In this document: positions 1-11,489 of the stretch, one piece after another
Layout: every line of letters starts with the position of its first letter
Position numbering within the stretch: the stretch's first letter is position 1
Source of the DNA: Symbiodinium natans
Lineage: Eukaryota; Sar; Dinophyceae; Suessiales; Symbiodiniaceae
Length of the DNA: 64,000 nucleotides
Assembly: GCA_905221605.1 (NCBI GenBank)
Contig: CAJNDS010001557.1
Location: 1,107,501 to 1,171,500 of the forward strand
Direction: 5' to 3'
The notes under the pieces: generated by a model
Seen by the model: only the letters and a program-made list of their open reading frames with translations
Database searches by the model: none
What the model was told of the DNA's origin: nothing
Translations under genes and position numbers: made by a program

Positions 1-364
1 TTATTGGGGTTTGGGGGTTTAGGTTTGGGTGCATCTCTGAATGATACAGGGCTGTGAAGCTGTATTTTGTTACACCTTTCTTTTTGCGAGGGTCTCACTC
101 TCCGAGGTTGCCATCATCAGGTGACCCTTACTACCCCGAAACCCAACACCCTAGACCCTAACCCTAAACCCTAGACCCTCGTGGCCGCAAGAGAGGGAGC
201 CCTTAAGCGCTGGTAATGTCCCCCCCCAAAATGAGCATCCACTCAGCTTCCATGAAGATCATGAAGGGCCTTGGACTCTGCTGCAGAAGAACCAGGACTA
301 TGGACCCTAAGAAGCTTTCAAGGGCCCCAAAAAGCCTCTCTAAACCCTAAACCCTCAGGGATAG
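1..364. repeat. Decayed telomere-like sequence at window start
   Basis: Short CCCTAAA/TTTAGGG-type units (for example around 145-180 and 340-360) alternate with unique sequence. The arrays are degenerate and occur in both orientations, so this is not a chromosome end. No coding sequence is supported here. Confidence 0.6.
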
Positions 365-450
365 GGATCAAAAAAAAAATAAAAAAGGATCAAAAAAAAA
401 ATAAAAAAGGATCAAAAAGAAAATAAAAAAGGATCAAAAAAAAAATAATC
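365..450. repeat. 22-bp A-rich minisatellite starting GGATC
   Basis: Four units begin with GGATCA at 365, 387, 409 and 431, an exact 22-bp period, each followed by an A-rich stretch with one T. The same 22-bp unit occurs in reverse complement at 28,612-28,700, also next to a long AT-rich tract. Confidence 0.9.
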
Positions 451-475
451 CAGCTTCCTGCCCCGCGGCTCGCTC

Positions 476-722
476 CAGCTTCATGGCTTCATGGCTTCAT
501 GGCTTGCTGGCTTCTCGGCTCCTCGGCTCCCTGGCTTCCTGGCTCGCTCCAGCTTCATGGCTTCATGGCTTCTTGGCTTCTTGGCTTCTTCTTGGCTTTC
601 TGGGCTTCTTGGCTTCTTGGCTTCTGGGGCTTTCTGGGCTTCTTGGCTTCTTGGCTTCTTGGCTTTCGGGGCTTTCGGGGCTTCTGGGCTTCTTGGCCTC
701 CGGATTCTTGGCTTCCAGGCTT
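476..722. repeat. Minisatellite of GGCTTCTT / GGCTTCATG units
   Basis: Short 8-10-bp units of the type GGCTTCTT and GGCTTCATG repeat through the block. All frames on both strands are open and give low-complexity Leu/Ser/Trp-rich or Pro/Lys/Ala-rich peptides. That openness follows from the repeat and is not evidence of a gene. Confidence 0.85.
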
Positions 723-779
723 CCGGGCATGTCAAGAGCTTACTGCTCAGAACAGTATCTACACCATGTTCGTATGTTT

Positions 780-1640
780 TGTATGTCGACATAGTATGTA
801 TAGTATACACAATCATACATATGCATATATATATATATATGTATATGTATATTTTTTATTTATATGGAGAGAGAGAGAATATTGGAAGGTTAATATGTAT
901 GTATACATAGAGTATATATGTATATATGTTTTCTATACATCTATATAGATATACTATATACCATATAATACAAAGTGCAATAACTTGTATGTGTGTATAT
1001 ATATAGTATACATATTATATAATATTATATATATATAGTATAGATGGCATGTACAAAATATATTATATGTCGTATATATAGTACAAAAAGTATATAGAGC
1101 AAAAAGAGTATACGTACATATTAATATATATATATATATATATATATATTAAATACACTGTATGTACAAAGTCCAGTAAAAGTATTTAAAAATATGTCGA
1201 GATAGTATATTTCATGGTGTATGTAGTGCACACACTCACACATATATATGTATGTATACAAACATAAAGTATGTGTAGTATACAAGTATGGTATATATAG
1301 TATACATATTATATTATATTATCTTATCTCATATCACAATATGTACAGTATGCATAATACACACTATGTAATATATGTAGTATATATATATATATTATAG
1401 TGTACATGGTATATAATATATGTATATATACTATATGTAGTATATAATATATACATAGTCGATATCATATAATAAGTATACATAGTATATATAGTCTACA
1501 GAGTACATATACATATACACACTTAACATATGTAGTACATACAGAACGCATTGTACATGTATATACATATAACGTAGTATACATAGTATACATAGTATAC
1601 ATAGTATACATAGTATATATATATATGTATACTATACAAC
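780..1640. repeat. AT-rich microsatellite tract (ATAGTATAC / TATA units)
   Basis: About 860 bp of almost pure A/T with repeated TAGTATACA and ATATATAT units. No gene is seen. A second tract of the same kind lies at 27,530-28,565, and the two sit on the inner sides of the inverted 22-bp minisatellites. Confidence 0.9.
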
Positions 1641-2206
1641 TTGCATTCGGGCTTGTAGGGTTCAGAATTTAAACTGGGGTTAAGCAAGATTCCGTCAGAT
1701 CAATCAACATGCCAAGCCAAAGCGCAGAATGTGAAGAACTGCGGGTTTGTGTTGGTGCTGCTGCCGCCGGCCTATGTTCCAGCTGCCAACCAGACCTCCA
1801 CGTAGAGGCCCCCATCTGCTGTTGAAAGCATAAGCCACACACCTTAACCTCCACGCAGAGGCCCCCGTCTGCCGTCGCAAGCATAAACCAGGCACCTTAA
1901 CACCTCAAGTCTCAGCCCCCCAGCCTGAAGCCCTACCCCGTAAATTGAAGGTGTTCTAAGCTGCAAAGTGTACTGGGTTATGCGGCTGTAGACTGGGCCG
2001 GGCGGGCTCGCGGCGCGCGGCGGCCAGTCTTCCCTGTGGCCGGCTCCTGCTCGGGGTCAGGGACGCCATGGCACCCAAAAAAAGAGCTGCCGAGGACTGC
2101 GTCATAATTAGACCTGACGTTCTGGACCTTCCCTAAACGGTTTGCGGCCAGGACTCTGCGCAAACAGAGCGCGCGGCAAAGAAGATCAAGGCGTCAGCTT
2201 CCGTGA
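1641..2206. other. No gene recognised
   Basis: Unique sequence with a direct repeat around 1,800-1,900 (two copies of a stretch containing CACGCAGAGGCCCCC or near it). A short plus-strand frame from an ATG at 2,068 reads 22 codons with a basic start (MAPKKRAAED) before a stop; it might be a first exon but cannot be supported further. Confidence 0.4.
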
Positions 2207-2563
2207 GCTTGCGGCACGCCTGCAGTTCTCCTTCCCTGCGAGGTGCTGTGCCGCCTCTGTGAGAGGCGGCATAACGAGGAGAAGGTGCGCCCCGTCTTCA
2301 AACCTGCAAAGGTGACGGCGGTGCGTGAGGCCTTCTTGGCTGCCCACAAACCGATACCGAGGTGGGGCTGCGTGCGGTGCGCCTTTCTCACGCACAGCAA
2401 GCGTGTCCCATGTGCGAGGACATTAGCCGTTTGCGACAGCTGCAGCAGCAAGATCGCCAAGTCAAGGCGTCAGGCAGTACACACATGTTCCCGATGCAAA
2501 ACACCTTGTCCCGGGATTGTGCACTTGATAGTCGTCCAAAGGTGCGCACACAGCCAGGCATGA
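2207..2563 (+). pseudogene. Cysteine-pair-rich gene fragment, unknown function
   Basis: An open frame of about 119 codons without a convincing ATG; the first likely initiator in this frame is only a GTG at 2,243. It has repeated CxxC-type pairs (CRLC, CVRC, CDSC, CSRC followed by KTPC), which suggests zinc binding. Basic residues separate the pairs. I do not recognise the family. It is flanked by telomere-like repeats downstream (2,570-2,780) and has no visible partner genes. It may be an exon of a larger gene or a decayed fragment; a chance open frame in GC-rich DNA is also possible. Confidence 0.25.
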
Positions 2564-4122
2564 ACCCTGTAAACCCTGCGCCCCAAACCCTCCTTTGAGG
2601 CTCACTTCCTGGCTTTTGGGTTCGGGAGATCGGTTCGGGAAGCGCGGGTCTCAATTTGAACCCAAGCCATCGAAGCCACCAAATTTGCCTACCACGCCAC
2701 ACCGCAACCCCAAACCCGGAACCCTAAACCCGCAAAGCAGAAACCCTAAACCTGGAACCCGAAGCCTGAAACCCACCCTGGCTAGGCAGCTGCGCAGGAG
2801 CCCGCGCCCGCCGGGCTGGAGGCCGCCGCCCCTGTGGCTGCTCCTACGGGGCAGGGGCCTGCTGCCGGGTCACCAACAACGGCGCCTGCAACCGGAGGTC
2901 TGTAGGGTCTACTGGCGAGCGGTGCCAGGGTTTCAGGGAATCATCTCAACGCAAGCCTGCCCAAAACTCCATTACCCTGCAAGGGTGCAGGAGATGGTCA
3001 TCTGGATGCTTGGGGATGGGGATGATTTCCGTGTCCTTAGTTCTGCATCCCTATGACCGGCCTTTCAGTAGTATAGTGAAAGGTCCGAAAAAGAGTCCAT
3101 TATTTTCCATGAGCCTCTTGTGACCCTTTTCATACAAGACTTGCCAGGGTCGCGCGCGCTTGAGGCTTGTAGCGCACGATCCCTAACCCTCAAATCCCTT
3201 GACCCTAGACTCTCCTAACACGATAAACCTCAAGCCCCAAACCCCAAACTCCGACCCAAAAACAGCGAACCCTGAAGGCAAAGGTAAAGCCAAGGGCCCA
3301 GCGTGCAAGGGCAAGACACCCGGCATGAATTATGGCTTGGAGGTGAACTAAACAGAATAGTCCTTAGAGCCACATTATGGCACTTAGGTACCTTACAACT
3401 CCCCCTGCATAACTCAGAGTTAGATCTAAGGTAGGGCGTCAGCACATCCCTGCAATTTGAGGCTTCGGGGTTTAGGATAAGACTACGGGAATTAGGTTCC
3501 ACGTCTAAACGTCGCATGATGACTTGGGAGCCTTAATCCCTTCATCCCTAGGGCCAAACCCTAAACCCGAAACCCATTCCTGCGAAGCCAAGGAAGTCCG
3601 CTGCTGCAAGCGCCGAAGAGGCAACCCTATAGAATATGATATCCATGAACCTAAAGTATAACGCCCAGCCCTAGGAATGCCAGCAATCCGTAAATCCTGA
3701 CAGCCCATATCGACCCTAAACCCACAGTGTCGCTCAGGCCGACGCCATAAACCCAAAGCTCCAAACCCCTAAACTTTAAGGTTTTTAGCTTCATGTTTCG
3801 CAAGACAAACCCTCAGCCCTCGAGGCCAAACCCTGAGCATGACAAAACTCCAACCTGCGCAGCCACATCCATCCACGCAGGCCGCGCGCTCGGAAGCCCC
3901 TGCCGAAGCCCCTGCAACTCCGGCAGAGGAGGCGCTTGTGACACATTTCTGGGCTGCAGTCGTGCGGTTCGGCGCAGCGATGAGAGAGTCGAGTTGTTTT
4001 TCGTCCTGGGGTTTTCAGTGGGGATGTGCTGGTGGTGAAGGACGAGGGTTTTAAAATGTCAGTTATCGTACGGGATACAAATGTCTTGGAGGCGATTACA
4101 TTCCGTCTGACCTGGTTGTAAC
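2564..4122. other. Telomere-like remnants, no supported gene
   Basis: Degenerate CCCTAAA-type units at about 2,570-2,780, 3,180-3,260 and 3,545-3,575 lie between unique stretches. Open frames here are short, lack recognisable motifs and overlap on both strands. Confidence 0.5.
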
Positions 4123-4215
4123 TTGGGATGTTCCTATACTGACAGTCCTTAGTAGGGATTGTGGTGACCCCCAAATCGTCCCGATCAGGGACTGCTAGCA
4201 CGGGGAACATCCCAA
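4123..4215. mobile_element. Foldback MITE-like element, copy 1
   Basis: A 93-bp element bounded by TTGGGATGTTCC and its reverse complement GGAACATCCCAA. Inside, CAGTCCTTAGTAGGGATT near the left and GGGACTGCTAGCA near the right continue the imperfect inverted repeat, so the whole element can fold into a hairpin. The flanks also show a diverged inverted GTTGYAAC. Copies 2 and 3 at 33,675-33,777 and 36,574-36,675 share the termini and the inner CAGTCC motif. Confidence 0.8.
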
Positions 4216-4934
4216 AGTATGGTTGCAACAGGGTACTGATCTACTTCTCCAAATCGACCCTCAACCCGAGTGCAGCACCAAGTGCTACGTTGAGGTTCAT
4301 GGGTACTTGTCAGCAGGGTTGTAAGTTGGGAGCTATAGTTTCAGGGTTTAGGGTTTTTGGGTTCGGGTGCCACGTATACCCCTACTTGCAAGTACCCACG
4401 AACCTTAAAGTCTGCCCAAAACACAGGGAGCCCACACCCTGTCCCCTAGCTCTCCTGCCCTGTCTCAAGGCTCCTCTTTTGGCAGCCGAGTCGCTTCAGA
4501 GCCCACGCTCCCAGACAGGCTTTGGGGAGGTGACAGGCTTCGGGGTGGTTAGGTTTCTCGGCTCGGTTTGACGTACTATTTCCGGCTAAACATCCGACAG
4601 TGTTTCTACTTCGCTGGCCTTTTTCTCGTGTTTTAACGTTCATTTTGCAACTAGACCTTATGGCAAGAGCCTCGCTCCTGGTGCACGAAAGGGACACCGC
4701 TCTCTAGCGAAACCCTGCACCCCAAACCCTAAAGCCTAAACGCTAAACCCTAAACCCCTAAACCCCTAAACCCAGAAACGCTGAACCCTAGCCCCAAGCG
4801 TTCTAAGTGTGTTCAATATGGCTAGGACCTTATGTTGGGGACTTATAACTTAGAACCCTTTTTTTTTGAGGGTTCTTCTTTTTGGCGGGTACTTGTGAGA
4901 TACTTAGGATGTCGATTAGGGAAAATGTCCTTCG
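4216..4934. other. No supported gene; telomere-like patch at 4,714-4,795
   Basis: The stretch holds unique sequence and a short degenerate CCCTAAA array near 4,714-4,795. Several overlapping open frames exist on both strands, none with a recognisable motif. Confidence 0.5.
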
Positions 4935-5110
4935 TGATAAACGCGCACACCTCTCGAGCGCACGCAAGCTCGCGCAAGGACGAACGCAAGCTCTGCGCAA
5001 GCTATCTCTTGGCGATGTTTATTTTGACCCTCCACATCTACAAGTACTTGCGAAAACCTCGCGTGCGCAAGCCCGCGCAAGGTTGGCGCAAGGGCGAAGC
5101 GCAAGGGATC
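4935..5110. repeat. GCGCAAG-type minisatellite
   Basis: GCGCAAG and close variants (ACGCAAG, GCGCAAGG) recur irregularly across about 175 bp, with a non-repetitive middle. The open frames across it are a by-product of the repeat. Confidence 0.6.
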
Positions 5111-5167
5111 CTAATTGGCAGGCATGGAACAAGGATATAGAACAACTCTCATATGTACCCATGAATC

Positions 5168-5280
5168 TTCAAGCCCCTGAACCCCAAACCCAAAACCCCA
5201 AACCTTAAACCCTGAACCCTAAACCCCAAACCCTATAAACCCTAAACCCTGAACCCTAAACCCTCAAGGCCTGAACCCCT
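5168..5280. repeat. Interstitial CCCTAAA array
   Basis: Runs of CCCTAAA with CCCTGAA and CCCCAAA variants. It immediately precedes the coding-like island at 5,283-5,380. Confidence 0.8.
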
Positions 5281-5282
5281 GA

Positions 5283-5380
5283 GCAGCTCCGCCGAGGTGT
5301 CGTTGGGAAGCGGCAAGACAGGGCGGAGAAGAGGACCCTGCAACTGATGCGGCACAACTCCGACACAGGCGCTCCGAGGT
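5283..5380 (+). CDS. Coding-like island (partial exon?), unknown
   Basis: A GC-rich, stop-free stretch reads EQLRRGVVGKRQDRAEKR then TLQLMRHNSDTGAPR. It is sandwiched between a CCCTAAA array on the left and a TTTAGGG array on the right (5,387-5,470). The charged, helical look suggests real protein sequence, but no family is recognised and no start is present. Confidence 0.3.
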
Positions 5381-5386
5381 TTTAGG

Positions 5387-6285
5387 CTTTAGGCTTCAGG
5401 GTTTAAGGGTCAGGGCTAGGGTTTAGGATTTAGGGTTAAGGGTTTGGGGTTTGGGGTTTAGGGTTGCAGGGTTCCATGCCATGGCGTTAGCGAAATACAT
5501 GGGAGAGTTAGGGTTTAGGTCTTCCGCTTCTAACTCTGCTTCAGTTTCGCTGGGGTCTTGTGTTTTGGGCATGTGTGACCTAGTGAGCCCAATATGCCTG
5601 AACTAAGCAATACATATGGCTTCTTACAAGGACCCTAAACCCCCATCCCTAAACCCGAAACATTTTCGTTGAAGATAAACATCCCTTTGAATGCTAGACA
5701 GCGATGCTGCAGCTCAACGGGAACCCGATATGCCCAGTACGGAGCCTCCTAGACTCTAACAAGCCGTGTGAAACCCTGCCCCAAACTCCAGGCCCTAAAC
5801 CCTAAACCTAAACCCTGAACCTTAACCCTAAACTCACCCTAAACCCTAAACCCTTAAACTCTAAACCCTCAACCCTAACCCTAAACCCCAAACCCCCCAA
5901 ACCCCCCAAACCCCTGACCCCCTACTGTGGTCTAGGGGCAGACACGCAGGTGTCCGGGAGGCTGCCAGTCTTGCCCCGGTTGTCAGCAGCACGGCCTCCT
6001 CCTCTGCTTTGGGTCGGAACCAGGAAAGTCGGCCAGGGTTGAGGGTTTAGGGTTGAGGGTTTAGGGTCCAGGGTTGAAGGCTTCGGGTTTTAGGGTTGTT
6101 TACGGTTAGGTTTTTCAGGTTTAGCATGTTAGGGGCTTCACCGCCTAGCGGCTTTAAGCGTGTTGGTTGCATCTCTGTCTCTTCTCTCTCGCACTCTCTC
6201 ATTCGCTAAGTTCTATGGGTTTGTAAGTTGATTTTCGGGGAAACTTACTCCAGCGGCCATGAATCATCAGGTCTAATGAACACTA
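5387..6285. other. Telomere-like mosaic, no supported gene
   Basis: TTTAGGG-type units at 5,387-5,520 and 6,035-6,125 and CCCTAAA-type units at 5,780-5,925 alternate with unique stretches. The two orientations face each other across the segment. No coding sequence is supported. Confidence 0.6.
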
Positions 6286-6382
6286 CGCTTTCTGCGCTTT
6301 CTGCGCTTTCCGCGCTTTCCGCGCTTTCCGCGCTTTCCGCGCTTTCCGCGCTTTCTGCGTTTTCCGCGTTGTCCGCGTTAGA
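6286..6382. repeat. 9-bp repeat GCGCTTTCC
   Basis: About ten copies of GCGCTTTCC/GCGCTTTCT in tandem. Because the period is a multiple of three, one frame reads Ala-Leu-Ser repeated inside an 86-codon frame (6,228-6,488); this is treated as repeat-derived. Confidence 0.85.
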
Positions 6383-6482
6383 CGCGCCTTGTGCGGAAGA
6401 CGCGTCGCGGGAGAGCATGTGCATGGCAGTTCCCGCGCTTTGTGTAGGAACAAAACTCTCGCAAATTTTTAAAAATGGTGTT

Positions 6483-7325
6483 TCCTAAGCTCCTCAGCTC
6501 CTCAGCTCCTAAGCTCCTAAGTTCCTAAGCTCCTAAGGCCCTAAGCTCCTAAGCTCCTAAGCTCCTAAGCTCCTAAGCGGCCAAGGTCCTAAGCTCCGAA
6601 GCTCCTAAGCGCCTAAGCGGCCAAGGTCCGAAGCTCCTAAGCTCCTAAGCGCCCAAGAAGCTTCTAAGCGCCTAAGCTCCTGAGCGCCTAAGCTCCTAAG
6701 CGCCTAAGCGCCTAAGCTCCTAAGCTCCGAAGCTCCTAAGGCTCCTTCGCTCCTGAGCGCCTAAGCTCCTAAGCTCCTAAGCTCGTAAGCTCCTAAGCGC
6801 CTAAGCGGCCAAGGTCCGAAGCTCCTAAGCTTCTAAGCGCCTAAGCTCCTGAGCGCCTAAGCTCCTAAGCTCCTAAGCGCCTAAACTCCTAAGCTCCGAA
6901 GCTCCTAAGGCTCCTTCGCTCCTGAGCGCCTAAGCTCCTGAGCTCCTAAGCTCCTAAGCTCCTAAGCTCCTAAGCGCCTAAGCGGCCAAGGTCCGAAGCT
7001 TCTAAGCGCCTAAGCTCCTGAGCTCCTAAGCTCCTAAGCGCCTAAGCGCCTAAGCTCCTAAGCTCCGAAGCTCCTAAGGCTCCTTCGCTCCTGAGCGCCT
7101 AAGCTCCTAAGCTCCTAAGCTCCTAAGCGCCTAAGCGGCCAAGGTCCGAAGCTTCTAAGCGCCTAAGCTCCTGAGCTCCTAAGCTCCTAAGCGCCTAAGC
7201 TCCTAAGCTCCGAAGCTCCTAAGCGCCGAAGCGGCCAAGGTCCTAAGGCTCCTGAGCTCCTAAGCGGGCAAGGTTTTAAGCTCCTAAGCGCCTAAGCTCC
7301 TAAGCTCCTCAGCTCCTTAGCTCCA
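6483..7325. repeat. Long CTCCTAAG octamer minisatellite with higher-order structure
   Basis: About 840 bp built from octamers such as CTCCTAAG, CGCCTAAG, CTCCTGAG and CTCCGAAG. A marker GCGGCCAAGGTCCGAAGC recurs near 6,617, 6,805, 6,982 and 7,135 (spacing 153-188 bp), so octamers are organised in larger duplicated blocks. Nearly every octamer contains the pentamer CTNAG. Confidence 0.9.
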
Positions 7326-7569
7326 AGGTCATTCCGGGACATTCCCTTGCAAAATTCATGGGGTGTGCGCGCGCTAGTTCGTCGAAAAAATTTGATATGG
7401 GGACCATAGTAAAGTTTGCTGGGTGTTCTGGGTTTTATTGGGTTTTACTGGGGGTATGCACTGGGGGTAGACCCCCCCCCCTTCCCTCTTTTGGGTTCCT
7501 CACGTTGCGCATTGCTACGGGGGACGCTTGATGCGCAGACGGCGCAGGACACCATGTATGTGTCACTTT

Positions 7570-7770
7570 AGCTGGTTGAAAATCTGTATTTCATGGGCAG
7601 CTTAAACAGAAAACCGTCTTTCTTCATGGAAAGCTTATTGAAAGTCTGTATTTCTTAATGAAAAGCTTGCTGAAAATCTGTATTTGTTCATAGAAAGCTT
7701 GTCCAAAAACCGCATCTCTTCATTGAAAGTAATTGGAAATCTGTATGTCTTCGGACAAAAAAAGAAAGTC
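7570..7770. repeat. 32-bp tandem repeat (GAAAGCTT / CTGTATTTCTTCAT type)
   Basis: Several 32-bp units contain GAAARTCTGTATTTSTT followed by an AAGCTT-containing half. The units are diverged. A stray related piece lies near 8,530-8,600, which also shares ACATTCCCTTGCAAAAT with 7,341-7,357. Confidence 0.75.
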
Positions 7771-7777
7771 TATTCAA

Positions 7778-7984
7778 ATTGTGTACTGTCATCGAACGAA
7801 AGGTGCTTGAAAATCGGCGTTTCTTATTGGGAAGCTTACTTTTAACGCTACGCGACCCGCCTCGGCCCGGCCCAGCGCATGATTGTGTACTGTCATCGAA
7901 CGAAAGGTGCTTGAACATCGGCGTTTCTTATTGCGAAGCTTAATTTTAACGCTACGCGACCCGCCTCGGCCCGGCCCAGCGCAT
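7778..7984. repeat. 104-bp tandem duplication
   Basis: Two near-identical copies (7,778-7,881 and 7,882-7,984) start ATTGTGTACTGTCATCGAAC and end in CGGCCCGGCCCAGCGCAT. They differ at only a few positions, so the duplication is recent. Confidence 0.9.
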
Positions 7985-9066
7985 CCGCGTGAGCATGGTG
8001 ATTCCGCAGCGCCCAGGGTTCCGGGTTTATGGCTTGGGGTTTGGGGTTTAGGGTTGAGGGTTAGTTTAGGATTGAGGGCTTAGGGCTCAAGGTTCACGCT
8101 TTGGGTGTGCTTCGGGCTTAAGGTTTAAGGGGGGGTTGGGGGGGGGGGCAGGGGGGGGGTGGGGTGGGGGGGGGAGGGGGGGGGGTTGGGGGGGGTAGGG
8201 TGGGAAAAGGGGGCTGGGAGCTGCCTCTGGTCCTGGCGAACCGTCCGCTTGCGGACCCCGCTTTCTTAGGGGGGGTACCCATTTGAGGCCAAAAGGGTAT
8301 TGGGTGTGTGGGGGGTGACGGGGTGACAACCTATGCACCTCCGGGCCGAGGCCTCGGCGGATTAGTGAACATCCCACGAACCCTCAGCCATTGTTGAGTT
8401 AGGCTTACGTAGACTTTGTGGAGTTGGGCGTTTGCAAGGCTCAACAAATCCGAGGGTTCGGGACAGCTCGGTCGTTAACGGCTGAGGGCGTGCAAATCTG
8501 TAGCCCATCGACAGTCTGCGTTCTTGGTGGAAAGGTTATTGCAAGTCTGTATTCATTCAGGGAGAAATCAGGAACATTCCCTTGCAAAATGCCCGGGTAT
8601 CCGCCGCATAGGTGAATCTACGAAACTTCTGGACGTTCTCGTTCTCCCAGACAAAGCACACTATGCACCGACGCATTCCCTCCTGAGGCAGCTGGCGATG
8701 ATTGGCAGCTTTTGCAGCAGCGGGTGACAAGGTACAGGTTTCGTACGTAGACGCTTTCGCATTGCTGTTGTACTTGTCAAGTAGAGGGCTTCACTGTAGT
8801 CTGGCCTCACACACGTCTGTCTTTAGCTCATGACCTGGCAACTGGCCTCTAACCTTCAGACTCTCTGCGCCAGGTTAGAGCGTCTGCACAACGTGCAGAG
8901 CCATTTCACTATGAGACGAGGCTTCTTTTTCCTCGCAGAGTGATTGAAGCTGAGATGTTGGCCCCAGACACCCAAACGAAAACCTGGATATGTATACCAT
9001 AAATCCTCAACCCTAAAGTTCATTCCGCCGCGGGGCGAATGGTGGTTTTCGCTGCGGTGTGATGAG
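7985..9066. other. No supported gene; G-rich tract at 8,112-8,205
   Basis: A telomere-like patch near 8,030-8,090 leads into about 95 bp of almost pure G with T and A interruptions, a likely G-quadruplex former. The rest is unique sequence with short frames and no motif. Confidence 0.5.
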
Positions 9067-9205
9067 GCCAGCTGATGAGTCGGCTCTCGACATGTTTTCC
9101 GCCGTCTGAAGCTGACTCGTTCAGGTCTTCGATTTTGGGGGTTCAGGCGTTTAGAAGTCTGGTGAGGCCAGCTGATAGTCGGCTCTCCACATTAGGACTT
9201 CGGGG
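9067..9205. repeat. Direct repeat of about 100-bp spacing
   Basis: GAGGCCAGCTGATGAGTCGG (9,064) recurs as GAGGCCAGCTGATAGTCGG about 100 bp downstream, with CTCTCGACAT and CTCTCCACAT following. The intervening sequence is only weakly similar. Confidence 0.55.
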
Positions 9206-11045
9206 AGTCAGGCTTTTTGGGGGGCTGGGCAACCAAGAGTCCACGCGAAAGACTGTTCCTGCCGCATCGAGAAATACTCGTGACACCGGCACTTGTCAGT
9301 ACTTCCAGCGAGCCTCAAATTATGCCGGAAAGATGCGGAGAATCACTGACCTTTTGTTTTCTTGGTTTCGAATCTGTGGAAAATAGGTGGAGTATCTAAA
9401 GCACACTTGCTCCGTGTTTCTGGAGAGGGAAGGTTAGGGTTGCGGTTTCGGGCTCAGGGCTTCTACGGTTGGGCCGAGTTTAGGGATCAGGGGGGGCTCT
9501 CTATAGTTTCGACATGGGTTGCGCAGTGCTCGGTGCGAAGGAGAGAAAAAAAGGAATGTGTAGCAGACATGGCTGTTGTAAAGCAGCCCCCAAGGGAGCA
9601 TTCCGACATCCATCGTACTTTGCTTTGTTGGCGCTCCGGCCACACCACCCTGATCCAAATATACTGCTGAAGCCCTTGCAATAAAGTTGCGCCTGCTCTT
9701 ACCCTTCTCTTGGGTGACGCAGATGTCTCGATGTTGCGTGCTGACCTTTTTTACAACGGACTGTGAAAGGGATACTGCACGTCTGTGGGACAAGATGCAT
9801 TTCACAACCTGTCACGCCGTCTTTGAACATGCCCACATGCTTTGTGCAACGTACTGGGTGAGGGGGGGGGTTTAACTCGCATCGCTCGGTGTACACATCG
9901 ATCGGCGTCCACATTGGGGTCTTGCAATTCCGCGCAGGACCCGACACTGAGCCTAGCTGTCCAGTTTTCAGCCTATGCAACGTCCACAATGGTGTCTGGC
10001 GTGCAAATCGCCCCACGCCCATGGTCGGAGGAAGAGCCTGCGTCAAACAGCCACATTGGAGTTTTGCCTGAACCAAGCTGCCACCACGGCTTCAGTTCGT
10101 TGAAGGCAGCTGGCAGGAAGTTTCCGCGCTAGCTGGTCTAGCACACATTTTCTATGTCAAAAGCAGTCTCCATCGCAGGGTTTGGTGCACCAGACACATG
10201 CAGCAGGCCGTCGGGCAGGCAGTGTGCGCTCGAGCAGGTGCAGGTCCCAGGCGTCTAACGCACAAGTAAAGGCTTCGAAGATCAACGTTCCGTATGTTGA
10301 CAAAAATCGAGTGTCTCCTTCGGGATTTGCTGCCAAAAGGTATGCCAGATTGATGTACAAATGGCTGGAAACATGGGCGTCCGCGAGGCTCGGCGGATTT
10401 TGAGGTCTCAGTGGCTGACCGCCGAAAACAGAGTCCGCGTTGGGGTTTCGTATCTTGTGATGTGTATTCTCTCGAATGATGGGTAATTCTCTGCGGTAGC
10501 ATCCACATTGGGGTGATGTGTTTTTCACTGTCTGACGTGTGTTGACGCCCCCCCCTTGTGATGCGCAAAGATGCTTGCTGACGTGTCACTACTCGAACAT
10601 AGGCGCATGGACGGTGGTTGTCCATCCCACGCTTCTATCAGACAAGGTTCTAGCGGTTGACGCCAAAAAGGGCCGCCAGCGAGTGTCTCGTGGGCTTCCA
10701 ACTGTCATAGTGCACGGGACTGAGTCTCGAGTTAATCCACTGGACTGCTGCGCCTCCAGACCGCCCTTTCCTTCTCGAGCAGACTTCACCCCAACAGTTC
10801 CAACAATTCCAACGCCGTGAGTGCTCGAGCTTCGCTCCAGTTTCCAACCAACCGCTTGCTGCTTCAGGCACCAATGGACACTAGCCCGTTCCACACATGA
10901 CTCACACGCGCAATGCAAACCCCGTAACAAGCAGTGCTGCAGGTGTTGTCGAACATCGGTCCGAAAGGCATTTTTTGCACCACCTCGTTGTCCGTGAGTC
11001 CGGTTCTTCCGTCCTGTCTGCAAACACATTGGCTTCCGCGGCCAG
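9206..11045. other. Unique region, possible upstream exons, no firm gene
   Basis: A GC-rich unique region almost free of telomere-like repeats. CCACATTGGGGT or a close variant recurs at about 9,909, 10,050 and 10,500. Overlapping open frames occur on both strands without recognisable motifs. Because telomere-like repeats stop here and the giant gene follows, this may be part of the same mobile element (5' exons or terminal region). Confidence 0.35.
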
Positions 11046-11489
11046 ATGTCTGACGAGTTCGCGACCCTGGTTCGACATTACCAGCTGGCAGGGCCCAAAG
11101 CAGTGAAGACAATAGTACTGCCTCATGGATGTTTGTTCACCGTGCCGCAGGCTGCCAAGGTGGCCAACGCAGGGAATACCTCCAAGGCGCATCTTTCGCA
11201 GCTCTGTTGTAAACACATGCCTCTGTCCTGCGTGCAAATCTATAAGGCAGACGACCTGGAGATGCGCCTGCCGGATGGCCTGCCCTTGAAGCAGGTGCAG
11301 AAAAACTGTGCTAACGCAGTGAATTCACCTCATCCGCCGAGCGCAGTAATGCTTGAGTCGCAGGGAACGGATGGTTATGACCCCACGAAGCAGGCCGTGG
11401 AACAGCGGCCATGGCGCTTTATAACAGCTCACTGCATGGCTCAGATGTCCTTCCCAGAGCACATCTGTCGCCTGATGGCGGCGCTCTGA
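11046..11489 (+). CDS. Exon-like ORF upstream of the giant transposase gene
   Basis: A 147-codon frame beginning ATG at 11,046. It includes stretches with normal protein character (for example IYKADDLEMRLPDGLPLKQV). Splice-like borders occur inside it, such as AAGGCAG at about 11,250 and AAGCAG followed by GTGCAG near 11,300, so the true exon may be shorter than the frame. No family is recognised. Its position 1 kb upstream of the long frame, on the same strand, suggests it could be a 5' exon of that gene. Confidence 0.3.
   Translation: MSDEFATLVRHYQLAGPKAVKTIVLPHGCLFTVPQAAKVANAGNTSKAHLSQLCCKHMPLSCVQIYKADDLEMRLPDGLPLKQVQKNCANAVNSPHPPSAVMLESQGTDGYDPTKQAVEQRPWRFITAHCMAQMSFPEHICRLMAAL

Noticed and set aside
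483-948. Overlapping open frames on both strands at 480-950
   Set aside because: They follow from the GGCTTCTT-type minisatellite and the AT tract; all frames are open at once and the peptides are low complexity.
6228-6488. 86-codon frame with an Ala-Leu-Ser run
   Set aside because: The run is the 9-bp repeat read in frame; no other coding character.
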